Shown here: in pieces, positions 45,336 through 56,200 of the stretch | Layout of the letters: the number at the start of each line of letters is the position of its first letter | Numbering within the stretch: position 1 is the first letter of the stretch | Origin: CAVTYH01 sp963773875 | GTDB lineage: Bacteria; Planctomycetota; Planctomycetia; Pirellulales; JADZDJ01 | Reading direction: 5' to 3' | Length of the DNA: 64,000 nt | NCBI GenBank assembly: GCA_963773875.1 | Contig: CAVZCV010000021.1 | Coordinates: forward strand, 310,001 to 374,000 | Notes under the pieces: model-generated | The model's input: the letters and a program-made list of their open reading frames with translations, nothing else | What the model was told of the DNA's origin: nothing | Databases searched by the model: none | Translations under genes and position numbers: made by a program

Positions 45336-48300
45336 ATGAATACGCTGACTTCAACTCTGCTGTGGATGAGCGTGCAGGTGGCTCTGTTTTCGTTAGTCGG
45401 TTGCGGTTTGTGTCTGCTCGTTCGTCGCTGTGGTCCGCGGACCGCCGCGACCTGCACGGCGGTTGTGCTTGGTTTGACGTTGCTGCTGGCCGCTTTTGCC
45501 CTTAGCCCTTGGCCGCGATGGACGCCAAACGTGCCCAGTCGTGCGGCGGCCATTCCACAATCGGCGAATCGAGCAACCGATGTTTCGCGATCATCGAACG
45601 CCGCCACAATACCTGCTGTCATTGACGCGCCGGTAACCGACGCGGTTCTTGCGGTGTGGTGGAACACCGCGATGGATTGGCTGCAAACTGCGAATTCCGC
45701 GGCGCCGACACAAACAAGTGCAAATTCAAATTGGCGAATATGGGTATCAATGCTGGTTGTAACGGGCATTGGCTTTAGTCTGATGCGATTGGCCGTCGGC
45801 GTCTGGGCCGTACAGCGGCTGCGAAGCGAATCGCGACCAATCCACGATGATCGATTGCAAGCGACCGCCCGAGAAATTGCGGCGGCGTTGGGAATTGCAG
45901 CCGCGCAAACACCCCGACAGGGACGGTCCGACTATATGAGCTTGGAATTGCGCGAATCTTCGCTGCTGCGGTCTGCGGTGACGATTGGTTGGCGGCGGCC
46001 GCTGCTGCTGCTGCCACCCGATTGGCGCTCGTGGAACGATACAGAGCGACGGGCGGTGCTCGCCCATGAATTGGTGCATGTCGCTCGGCGTGATTACGCA
46101 ACCGGTTTGATCGCGCCTAGCGACAGCGATCCATTTTTATCAACCGCTCGTGCTGTGGCTGAACCGGCAACTGCAAATTCAACAGGAGTTGGACGCCGAC
46201 AGCCAGGCGGCCATCCTCTCCGGCGATCGGCACACGTATCTCGCCACACTCGCACATCTGGCGTTGCGGGCCGACCAGCAACCGCTCCCGTGGGCCGCGC
46301 GCGTTTTTGCCGGGCACCAGTTCACTCATCAAGCGTGTCGCATGGCTTAAACGAAAGGGAACTTCGATGGAACAATCACTTAGCCGGACTGCACGTTGGA
46401 TTTTGGCCGTCGCGATGATTGCAATCACGCTCGCCGTGGCCGGCATTCGTGGACCAAGCGATGCAACTTCGTCAATCGCACAAGCCGCAGAGCCGAAAGG
46501 CGAGAAAAGCGACCCAAGTTCGCCACAGCAAAATCAAGCGCAAGGACTTGTGATCGCTGGTCCAAATGCGCCAAGTGGTCAACAGCAGTCAGTTACGGGC
46601 ACGATCACGATTAACGGCCAAACGGGCACGTTTACCGTCAATGGCGCAGGCACACTAACGCTTCAAGGCGGCGGTACGGTGATGATCACGGGCGTCACAA
46701 ATGTCAGTTCACTGCGATCGGCCGAATACATTCCGGAAAACGCCAAAATCGTTGTCGTGGTCAGCCCGAGTGAACTGATGAAATTCCCATCGGCGGCTCA
46801 ATTGCTGCCGCTGTTTGGCAAGTCGAAATTTGAAAAACTGATTGGCTTCCCGATCGTCGAGCTTCAGGACGTGGAGCTGATTTCGATTGACCCGCTTGGA
46901 AAATTCAATCGCGTCGTGGGCGGCGTGATTGCTGGCGGCAGGCTTCGGCCAGAGCCGCAGTTCGACCGCGTCGTGCTGCGCGCTTCGAAGCCGCAAGATT
47001 GGAAGCAAACGCTCTCGAAAGACTTTCCGGCGCTGAAATTGGCGAAAGCCAATGATGCCGAATATTTCGTCATGGATTCTGCAAACCTCTCTCGCACAGG
47101 CGACGTGGGCCCATGTTTTTATGTTCCGGACGATCGAACGCTGATTGCCGGCACAGAGGAAGAGATTCAAAACATCATTCGCGATCGAGGGAAATTACGC
47201 GATTTCCCGTTCGCAATTCCAGCCATCCGCGATTCGCAGATTGCGGTGTGGATCGATACATCGATCGTTCAACAACTTTCAAAGGGCATCGACCATCAGG
47301 TAGCGCTACTATTGGGCCCAGTAATCAGCAGCACGAAGAATGCGCTGCTAAGTGCGAATCTGTCGCAGGAAGCCGGCGTCGAGAAAGCGGCGATCCAGCT
47401 GGCCATCGAATGCAATTCCGATGACGCGGCAAAGGGCGTGACCGCCACACTGGAAGCGGCAAAAACGCTTCTCAAAAACGCCATTTCCGTAGAGCAGGAA
47501 TTATTGAAGACCGATCATATCACGCCCGCGGACGCATTCAAATTGGCTCAATTGAAATCGGACCTCGTTCAGCAAGTGGGTCGCATCGTGGAAAGCACGA
47601 GCATCCACGCGGAAGAAAAGCGAGTCGCGGCCGAATCGAAGTTTGAACTTCCACCAACCTTGTTCACCTCATTGATTAAGCCGGCCCTGGAAGCCAGCCG
47701 CGAAGCGGCAATGCGCGCAGTCGACGAACAATCTGAAGCAACTCGCGCTGGCATTGCATAACTTCAATGCCACCAAGCGGCATTTTCCACCGGCCGCCAT
47801 CCTCGGCGCAGACGGCAAGCCACTGTTGAGCTGCGCGTGGCGATTTTGCCCTACCTCGAAGAATCGGGAACGGCGCTTTACAAGGAGTTCCATCTCGATG
47901 AACCGTGGGAAAGCGAGCATAACCGTGAACTCATTAAGAGAATGCCGATGGTGTTCCGAGATCCGCATGAAGATCCCAGCAGCACGAGCGCGTCATACTT
48001 CATGCCGACGGGCAAAGGAACGTTCGGTGATAGCGAGAAGGGACTGACGATTAAAGACATTCGAGACGGAACTGCCAATACGATCATGATCGTCGAAGCC
48101 AAACGCGACATTCCCTGGACGAAGCCGGACGATATAGAGATCGATGCGGATCTCGGAAAGCGTTTGCCGAAGTTCGGCGGGCATTTAAGTCCCGAAGGAT
48201 CTTTCGCGGCCGCGTTTGCCGATGGGAGTGTGAGGTTGTTGTCCGAGACCTTACCAGACATGCACATCCGCAACATGCTGACAATCGCGGGCGGCGAAGC

Positions 48301-48384
48301 TGGTTTTAGCGAATCACCGTCGTCGGAGTCGTCAAAACTGGCTGCTCCCGCGGGTATGCCTGCGGCCACTAGGTCGCCCGATGG
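45336..48384 (+). pseudogene. M56 (BlaR1-like) metallopeptidase fused to a DUF1559-type C-terminal module, several frameshifts
   Basis: The N-terminal part has TM helices ('LLWMSVQVALFSLVGCGLCLLV', 'WVSMLVVTGIGFSLMRLAVGVW') and the M56 zinc motif 'LAHELVHVARRD' (~residue 245). After a shift near 46112, 'LWLNRQLQIQQELDADSQA' supplies the third ligand. A further shift near 46300 leads to a TM ('WILAVAMIAITLAVAGI') and a ~400-residue extracytoplasmic region. Shifts near 47728 and 47840 link to 'TNNLKQLALALHNFNA' and 'VAILPYLEESG', then 'GGHLSPEGSFAAAFADGSVRLL'. These are DUF1559 (H-X-DG) hallmarks, though spacing from His to Asp-Gly is longer than the usual nine. Probably one ~1000-residue receptor paired with the BlaI gene upstream. 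Confidence 0.75.
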
Positions 48385-48389
48385 AAATC

Positions 48390-48623
48390 AAAGGATGAAT
48401 TTATACCTTAGGCACAACAATCAGGGAAAAGTCGCGCATTTACTTGAACGACGCTCCGGTGAGCGAGGCCGATTTGCGCAAGCGGCTGACAGACTCGAGT
48501 GCTCCCAAAGACCGCGAGGTTTCGATCTTCGCGGAGGACAATATTCCCTTCAGCGAGGTTTCGCGACTCATGGATTTATTCCGCGATGCGGGCGTCAATA
48601 AAATCACATTGCCGGCGAGGTAG
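48390..48623 (+). pseudogene. ExbD-like C-terminal fragment
   Basis: In a frame ending at the TAG at 48621 the sequence reads 'RIYLNDAPVSEADLRKRL', then 'DREVSIFAEDNIPFSEVSRLMDLFRDAGVNKITL'. This closely resembles the periplasmic end of ExbD/TolR biopolymer-transport proteins, which ends in a strand-helix-strand with 'a D..v.Y..v..vmd....aG...i.l' pattern. No N-terminal TM or start codon is present. It is either the last domain of the M56 gene after another frameshift, or a remnant of a separate gene. Confidence 0.5.
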
Positions 48624-48746
48624 TGCGTCGCAAAAAATGGGAGCCTGGCAAATCGCGGATGGACTGAATCGCAAGTGCCGAGACTGCTACAATGGCGGGG
48701 ACACCGATCGGTCGAAAGCCATCTAAAAATCTCCATTCCGGTTCCT

Positions 48747-49184
48747 ATGCCCTGGATTCAACGCACCATCCAACTACCGGAAAAGCGGCGCGGGTTTCAT
48801 TTAATTACATCGACCGTATTGGAGGCACTACCGGAGCTCGGTTCGATTCAAGTGGGCGTGCTACACGTGTTCATCAAGCACACGAGTGCTTCGCTTACCA
48901 TCAATGAGAACGCTGATCCGGACGTGCCTGCCGATTTGGAATCGTCGCTGAATTCAATTTCGCCTGAGGATTTTCCATATCGCCACACGGTCGAAGGGCC
49001 GGACGATATGCCGGCCCATGTTAAAGCAGCGCTGTTGGGGAGCTCGGTTAGCGTTCCCGTGCACAATGGCAAGTTAGCGCTGGGCACATGGCAGGGAATT
49101 TATTTGTGCGAGCATCGCAATCGCGGCGGGCGGCGGCAGATTGTGCTCACCGTGCACGGGGAATCGACCGAGAACGAACGCTAA
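48747..49184 (+). CDS. yjbQ: YjbQ/UPF0047 family protein
   Basis: 145 residues from the ATG at 48747. 'VLHVFIKHTSASLTINENADPDV' and 'GTWQGIYLCEHRNRGGRRQIVLTVHGE' are the two signature blocks. 'FPYRHTVEGPDDMPAHVKAALLGSS' lies between them, supplying the His/Glu pocket. Members have weak thiamin phosphate synthase activity; the physiological role is unsettled. Its stop codon overlaps the convergent holB stop. Confidence 0.93.
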   Translation: MPWIQRTIQLPEKRRGFHLITSTVLEALPELGSIQVGVLHVFIKHTSASLTINENADPDVPADLESSLNSISPEDFPYRHTVEGPDDMPAHVKAALLGSSVSVPVHNGKLALGTWQGIYLCEHRNRGGRRQIVLTVHGESTENER

Positions 49185-50246
49185 GCCGCACTCAACCGGC
49201 GGCTGAACGTCAACAAATCGTCGAGCCACCCTTCGATCAGTGTGCTTTGATTCGCATTTCGATCGATTTGAGCCATGCTTCCAGGCAGCGGTCCGCAGCT
49301 TCGGCGGAGGTTTCCAGATCCCAATGCGATTGCTTGACCGCTCGATCGGTAGCGGTGTTCATCTCTGCATCGGCCTCGACCGATGTGCCAGCGAGTTGGA
49401 GTACGAGCCGGCGAAAAAAATCTGCAGCAAAACCAATAACCAGCCGTAACCGCGCACGCCGTGCCGGTGCTTCTTTGCCGGCTTCGTCCACGAATTTTGC
49501 AACTGTTTGCGCGATCATCACACTGGGGAGCGGCCAATGTGAAAGTTGAGCCAGCAAACTGCTGCGAAAGGTCCACAAGTGCGGGTCTGCAAGCTCCGCT
49601 GCCCGTGTCAAGCTTCCACCACTAAAGACTGCCAGCCGCCGCGCTTCGGTTTGATCGGTGGCAATTTTTTGATCGACAAGCAGTTTTTCGATCTCACCCG
49701 GCTCTAGCGGCTGAAACCGCACCATTTGGCGCGCGACCGAATGGTCGGCAATTGTCGATCCGCGCTCGTGCCGATCAAAATCAACACGCTCCGGGGCGGC
49801 GGCTCCTCGAGCGTTTTCAAGAGGCAATTCGCGCCTTCGACGTTGAGAAAGTCCGCATCATCAATGATTGCAACTTTCCGCCCGCCGCAAAACGGTCGCA
49901 TGGCCAAGCTGCATAGCAGCGACTGCCGGACGGGATAATCGGGCTCGTCACCCTTCAGTAATCCCAACGGAATGAAACTCTTACCAGTCGGTCGGCGGAC
50001 CACAAGAAAATCTGGGTGCGTACCGGCCAGCACTTGGACGCAGCCGGTGCAATGCCCACACGGATCTAAGAGTGCTGGATCTCGCGTTTCGCACAGGAGT
50101 GTCTGCGCGAGTCGAAGCGCAAACGAACGCTTGCCAATGCCATCGGGCCCGACGAAGAGAAATGTGCTGGCCAATCGGTCTTGCGCCAGGGCGTGGCGAA
50201 ACCGTTCAGCGATCTCGTCGTGTCCCAAAATTCCTTGCCAGGCCAT
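49181..50246 (-). pseudogene. holB: DNA polymerase III delta-prime subunit, two frameshifts
   Basis: From the ATG at 50246: 'MAWQGILGHDEIAERFRHAL', Walker A 'VGPDGIGKRSFA', zinc site 'CGHCTGCVQVLAGTHPDF', then 'VAIIDDADFLNVEGANCLLKTLEEPPP' and 'LPTIRSRA' (SRC/SRA sensor). Near 49735 one C is missing in a CCC run and the protein continues 'QMVRFQPLEPGEIEKLL'. Near 49245 another single-base loss leads to the C-terminus 'NQSTLIEGWLDDLLTFSRRL'. Restored length is about 354 residues. HolB is part of the clamp loader and essential in bacteria, so these breaks are best read as sequence errors. It starts 14 bp after the GH38-like gene. Confidence 0.85.
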
Positions 50247-50260
50247 GTTGTCAAACCGAC

Positions 50261-52987
50261 TTACCAACGAGTTTCTATTTGTGTCCAGTCGTAACCACCC
50301 ATTTCGAAATGAATAGCGTCGCCGTCGATGTGCAATGTCGAAAGCGGTTCGCCGACAACACTTGTTTGAATCGCGCTCAGTGGTTGCCGAAAACTTCGTA
50401 CATGCACACGGCTCGAACGGCCCTCGACCTCCAACAAGCGTACGCGAAAGCCGACAACTCGGCCAGCATCCACAAGCGGTGACCAATGCGTGGTGGTAAC
50501 ATTCGGCGCATCGATGTGGAACAACCAGCCGGCGGTTCCGGAGACCGGAGGTGGTGCTTGCTCAGCGAATATCATCGGTGGCAACAATATCTCTTTAGCA
50601 GCGCGCCACGGGTATGGAACATCGATGCCGATGCCTAAATGAAATGATCTGGCTGTTTCGCCGCGAACGAGAAGCAAACTATCGAGCATCCGCGAGCCAA
50701 CGCGGCGATGGAATGGCAATCCACCGGTCAGAATCGCTGTTCGCTGTCGGCCGGCCGATATCTCAACGAATTCAGGCGCCTCAATTCGATTTGCTTCAGT
50801 CGTAAAGCTACAACCGTGAACACTGCGCCGTAATTCGACATCAGCCATTGGCCATGCAAAGCGGCAAGCGAGATACGACGTCCATGAATTTGCATCAAAC
50901 CTGTCGGCGACTTCCGAAATCGTCAGTTGAAGATCGATGACGCGGCTACCGCACCACAGCGAGGTCGACTGGGTAAATCGTGCAACTGGGTGGCCGAGCG
51001 GATCGACGAGTCGCCCTCGACTCACGATTTTTCCAAATGCCTCATCACTGGTTGCAATTTCGATTCCTTCGGCCAACATCGTTGTGTACAGGCCATCATC
51101 GGACTCGACCGATCGCTCGCCACCTGAATCGGCCCTGGACAGTCGAAACGCGATTTGTTGGGAGAGCCGGTTGCCGTGCGTGCGCAAATCGTAAATCGAC
51201 TGAATTCCGCCGCCTGACTGGCTGACCGTGACTTCGCAAAACTCATTTCGCAGCACATTCCCGTGCGCAATGGGACCAGTTTTTTTTGCACCGGCCACAG
51301 CGAAATTCTCCGCGCTTGCAATCCAGGCAAATCCTTGGGGAGGGACATCGACGACGGCTCGGCTAGTCTCGGATGATCTTACGGAAAAGCCATTTGGCAA
51401 CTCGATGCCAACCGAGCGTGTAAAATTCAGCGGGTTTACGACCAGCATGCCCTGCTCTGGTGCCTGTGCTTTTCGCGGCAGCGCGGCGGCATACGTCCTT
51501 TTCAGATCGATTGGATCGGCGTCTGTCGCAGGACCGCGCAGCGCCGCTGTCATTGTCGATAGCGCACTTTCAATTTCGGTGTTCAAGCTGGATTGCAGCG
51601 CGCTGCGATGCTGGGAAATCGGATCCGTCACACCATCGACCGCCGTTTGTGACAAATAGGGCGTGCGATATTCATCAGGCGAAAACTTTGAACGAATGCT
51701 GGATTCCGCTGTCTCGCGAAAATAGTCTTCGATCGTGATAAACCTTCCTAGAACGGCGCCGTACTCTGCAGTTCTCTGTAAATCGCGGTGAAAATCGCTG
51801 GCATACCCGGGCCAGCGGGCGAACATGAGCGTGGCAACGAAGTCGTTGTCCATCGTGGTTCCAAGCTGCTCCGGCAATTTGAGAAACGTCTCCGCGACCC
51901 CCGCATCGAGCGGCAAGGAGGCCAACGCGTCGATTGAAGTGCCGTCCACTGCCTCCCAGCGTATCTTGCTGCGATCGGTCTTCGGCAAGAGCCCGCCATC
52001 GAGCGCTACATGCCAGGCGCTTGTAAATCCGGTTTGATGCAGAATTTGCGGCAGCACTGGGGTCAACCCGAAAGTTCGGCGTCCGAAAACAGTGGGCCGG
52101 CGACCGAGACGCTTCTCGTAGATTCTTCCCGCCGATTGCAGCTCGGCCAAGATGGCTTCGTGCGTCATGAGCGGCAACTGGGCCGAATCGAAATCACCGC
52201 CTATCAGCCCCAGCCGTCCCGCCTCAAGTCCGGCCCAGATTGCAGCCAACGACTCCGGTTCGCGCTGCGCGACTTGTTCCAGCACGGCAGCGGAGAGCAG
52301 TAGATTTTGAGGCTCTTGAGTAGAGAGCTCTCGCCGCAATGCCGGACCAATGGTGGTCGGCGCCACCAGGATTACGTCGATGAAATAGGCATCCACTGGA
52401 TAATATTCGGCGCGTGCGTCGGATAACGCACCGAAGGCTGATTTCAGCTGAGCGCGAACTTCCTCGGGATCGTTTGCTGTCCAAGCGTTCGCCGCAGCGA
52501 TGATTGCCTGCTCAAAGCGGCATTCATCCAAATGACGGGAATAGCGCATGCGGCGAGCGAGCAGTTCGCCTTGTAAGCGACAAAAGCCCAAAGCGAAAAA
52601 ATCGTCCGCTAAGCTCTCTTCGTGTCCTTGCAGTTTTGCCGCCGGCGAGTTTTGTCCGCTCAGTGCCGCTCGTGCCTTTGCCACAATCTCGCCGCGATGG
52701 ATTTGGTCTTCGACGACGACGGCTCCCTGGCCACGGGCCTCATCCAAAAAGCCATGTGGTAGATACGATTGCGACACTTCCGGCAGTATCAGTAAGTGGT
52801 CTTTCGGGCTGGCTGGCGGTTCACTTGCCGGGTACCAGTTCGGCGCCTTGTTGATTGCGGACAACAACGCTGGATGCCAGAGCGCCGTCCACGCAGCCAG
52901 CAACCCCTCAGCATCGTCGCGGCGAAAATGCGTCGGGAAGTCGTCGAGACTGTCGCACGGTAGAATAACGGCAAGGTCGGTAATCAT
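50261..52987 (-). CDS. Large GH38 (alpha-mannosidase)-like protein, probably non-canonical active site
   Basis: 908 residues, cytoplasmic (no signal). The middle region resembles the GH38 barrel: 'LEAGRLGLIGGDFDSAQLPLMTHEAILAELQSAGRIYEKRLGRRPTVFGRRTFGLTPVLPQIL', where the Asp in 'GGDFD' sits where the nucleophile would be. It is followed by a three-helix segment and long beta-sandwich domains ('GMLVVNPLNFTRSVGIELP', 'GGGIQSIYDLRTHGNRLSQQIAFRL'), as in the family. The N-terminal H-x-D zinc ligands are not evident ('YPVDAYFIDVILVAPT' occupies that place). Catalysis on alpha-mannosides is therefore doubtful. Directly upstream of holB. Confidence 0.65.
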   Translation of the reverse strand: MITDLAVILPCDSLDDFPTHFRRDDAEGLLAAWTALWHPALLSAINKAPNWYPASEPPASPKDHLLILPEVSQSYLPHGFLDEARGQGAVVVEDQIHRGEIVAKARAALSGQNSPAAKLQGHEESLADDFFALGFCRLQGELLARRMRYSRHLDECRFEQAIIAAANAWTANDPEEVRAQLKSAFGALSDARAEYYPVDAYFIDVILVAPTTIGPALRRELSTQEPQNLLLSAAVLEQVAQREPESLAAIWAGLEAGRLGLIGGDFDSAQLPLMTHEAILAELQSAGRIYEKRLGRRPTVFGRRTFGLTPVLPQILHQTGFTSAWHVALDGGLLPKTDRSKIRWEAVDGTSIDALASLPLDAGVAETFLKLPEQLGTTMDNDFVATLMFARWPGYASDFHRDLQRTAEYGAVLGRFITIEDYFRETAESSIRSKFSPDEYRTPYLSQTAVDGVTDPISQHRSALQSSLNTEIESALSTMTAALRGPATDADPIDLKRTYAAALPRKAQAPEQGMLVVNPLNFTRSVGIELPNGFSVRSSETSRAVVDVPPQGFAWIASAENFAVAGAKKTGPIAHGNVLRNEFCEVTVSQSGGGIQSIYDLRTHGNRLSQQIAFRLSRADSGGERSVESDDGLYTTMLAEGIEIATSDEAFGKIVSRGRLVDPLGHPVARFTQSTSLWCGSRVIDLQLTISEVADRFDANSWTSYLACRFAWPMADVELRRSVHGCSFTTEANRIEAPEFVEISAGRQRTAILTGGLPFHRRVGSRMLDSLLLVRGETARSFHLGIGIDVPYPWRAAKEILLPPMIFAEQAPPPVSGTAGWLFHIDAPNVTTTHWSPLVDAGRVVGFRVRLLEVEGRSSRVHVRSFRQPLSAIQTSVVGEPLSTLHIDGDAIHFEMGGYDWTQIETRW

Positions 52988-53242
52988 CGGCCAATCGGCA
53001 AGGCGCTCGTTTTCAATTGCGGCACAACGAATGTGAGAAATCCCTCTAAGGTTTGGTCAAATTTGTCGCCGGCAAATGGTTGACGATCCGACGAGATGTA
53101 CCGATGAAGTAGTTGCAGTTTAGCGCCCGACAATCAACAATGAAACATAGCGTCAAAGCGCACCCGTTGACCAGCGGTTAGCCTTATTTGCTCGGATGCA
53201 ACTTTTCATGCGGATGCTCGTGGGCCGCGGGGGTACCTCGCG

Positions 53243-56200
53243 ATGACAGGTAGCGAAGCGCCAGCTCAGCCAAGATCGGCCGGCTCGCCCGGGCATGTCA
53301 TGCCTGATCCGCTCCCCGCCTGGTGGCGTTACGGTATTCCTAGCACTGTGCTCGTGTTGGGGCTAATCCTGACGATTTGGGCCTATTCGGCCACGAAGCA
53401 CTTCATCGCTCGCAAAGCCGACAAGCTTTTTATGGGCTTGACCGATGTGCCGGCTCAAGGGTTGATGAACAAAGTAATTGATCGCGCACCGGACAACGCA
53501 CTTCGGTGGTCCGATATCATTTCCCCCCTCGATCATCCGTGGTGCGGATTGCAGATTTTTGAGATGGAGCCCGATGGTGCTCGAAAACCGGTCTGGATTT
53601 CCATGCAAGCGGGACCCACGATTGAAGCGCAGGTAAGCTCCGCGCTCTTTAAACGCATTGTGCCGGTAGAAAATGAAAACAGAAAATTTGAATTGGTGCT
53701 GTTTTCGCAGCCGGTCTTTGAAGACTTGGTGACCGATAATTTAACGCCGCGTGTCGTGCTTGGTGGTGGTACTGCACTTAGCATTTTGCTTTCGGCGATT
53801 CTTTGGTCCGCAGGCGCACGTAGGGCGGCTGCCATTGCGCTGTGCGCACGTGTAACGATGTCGCTGCGCGAGAGTGAAGAGCGACTGCAAGCAATTCTCG
53901 ACAACACTTCCGCTGTGGTTTACATGAAGGACACAAGCGGCCGATATCTGCTGGTAAATCGCCGATTTGAACAACTCTTTCATAAATCGCTGCCCGAGAT
54001 TGTTGGCAAGACCGATCAAGAACTGTTTCCAGCTGCGAATGCGGCTGCGTTCCAGGAACATGACCGCCGGGTTCTGGCGACCGGACAGCCGCTAGAAGTC
54101 GAAGAAGCGGTGCCTCAAGAAGGTGGCGAGCACACCTACATTTCGAACAAATTTGCGTTGCTCGGACGTGAGGGCCGACCCTACGCGATGGGCGGTGTTT
54201 CGACCGACATTACCGCGCTCAAGGAAGCAGAGCGCGCCCTGCACGATGCAGAGGCCCGATATTATTCGCTCGTGGAAAGCTTACCGCTCAGGGCATGGAG
54301 TAAAGATCTGGAAGGCCGCTTCACGTTCGCCAATCGCCTGCTTTGCAAGACGTTTAGTTCCGATCTGGCTGGCATCGTGGGCAAATCCGACTTGGATTTT
54401 CTGCCGCCCGAACTTTGCGAGAAATTCGCGCGCGACGATCGCCGCGTTATCGAGACACAGCAGGTGCTGGAAGACGTCGAGGAATTTCAAACCCCGGATG
54501 GCCAACGGCTGTTCAATCAAATACTCAAAGCGCCTGTCTTTAACGCCAAAGGCGAGGTCGTAGGCACGCAAGGCATGGCGTGGGAGGTGACTCATCGCGT
54601 ACACGCCGAACGGGCCACGCGGCTGGCCAAAGAAGCGGCGGAAACTGCTAATCGGGCCAAGAGTGTATTCGTCGCCAACATGAGCCACGAAATTCGTACA
54701 CCGATGAATGGCATCATCGGCATGTCAGAACTTTTGTTGGACACGCCGCTGTCGCATGACCAACGCGAATTCGTCATGATGATCAACGAATCGGCGGATT
54801 CGCTCTTGAGCCTCATCAACGACGTCCTCGATCTTTCCAAAGTCGAAGCCGGAAGGCTCGACATGGAAACGTTGCCCTTCGAGTTAGGTGAAGTGCTGGG
54901 CGATGCACTGAAGCTGCTGGCATTGCGTGCCGACAAGAAAGGGCTTGAACTGGCGTGGCTCATGCAACCGGACGTGCCGCGAGTAGTACTGGGCGACCCA
55001 GCCCGATTGCGGCAAATCATCATTAATTTGGTCGGCAATGCGATTAAATTCACCGAACAAGGCGAAGTGGTGCTGCGTGTGCAACTGACGCAACCGTCGG
55101 AGGCAAGCATCATATCGACCGGCGTGCTTCAGCCCGTGGAGCTGCAATTCAGCATCATCGACACCGGCATTGGCATTCCCGAAGAGAAGCAGAAGTTGGT
55201 CTTCGAAGCGTTTGAGCAGGCCGATGCTTCGACCACCCGCCGCTACGGCGGAACCGGTTTGGGTTTGACGATTTCCATGAAGCTGGTTGAGCAAATGGGT
55301 GGCAGCATCTGGCTGGAAAGCGAGGCTGGAAAGGGCAGTATTTTCCACTTCACCGCCACTTTCGCTGTGCCGGAGTTGCCGGCGGGCGAATCCGAGGACG
55401 AACCTTGGCGGGAGCTGCACGATTTGCGTGTCCTGGTCGTCGACGACAACACCACTCATCGCAATATTCTGGCGGAAATTTTGCAAAGTTGGCGCGTCGC
55501 CACGGAAACCTCTTCCAACGCCCAATCCGCGTTGGCATCGCTCAATGCGGCAGCGTCACAAGGCAAGCCGTTTCAATTGGTTTTGGCCGATGCTGAGATG
55601 CCGGTCCGCGATGGTTTCTGGCTAGCCGAACAAATTCAAAACACACCGGCGTTGCGGACCAACACCATCATGATGCTCACCGCATCGCGGCGGCCCGACG
55701 AATCTGAGCGCTGCGTGAAATTGGGCATCCCAAATTACCTGGCCAAACCAATTAAACCCTCGGAGCTACTCGACGCAATGATGGCCGCGCTTGGCCCACT
55801 TGTTGATGGCCATCCGGGCGAAATTTGGTCGATCGACGCGACTTCGCCGCCAAGGCCGTTGGAAATTCTGCTGGCGGAAGACAGTCCGGTGAATCAGCGA
55901 GTCGCAACGGTGATGTTGGAAAAATGGGGACATCGAGTGAGCATCGCTTTGAATGGCCGTCAAGCGATTGCGATGTTTAAACGTCATCATTTCGATCTCG
56001 TTATCATGGATGTGCAAATGCCAGAGATGGACGGCCTGGAAGCCACGCGTGCAATTCGGGAGTTTGAGCGCACCGCGGGCACCCATGTGCCGATCGTCGC
56101 GCTCACTGCCCACGCCATGAGGGGCGATCGCGATCGCTGCTTAGCATCGGGCATGGATGCGTACGTAACCAAACCGATTCGTTCCAAGGAGTTGGCCCGC

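Noticed and set aside
44915..48384. Beta-lactam resistance operon
   Set aside because: The repressor is BlaI-like but there is no beta-lactamase and the receptor lacks a penicillin-binding domain.
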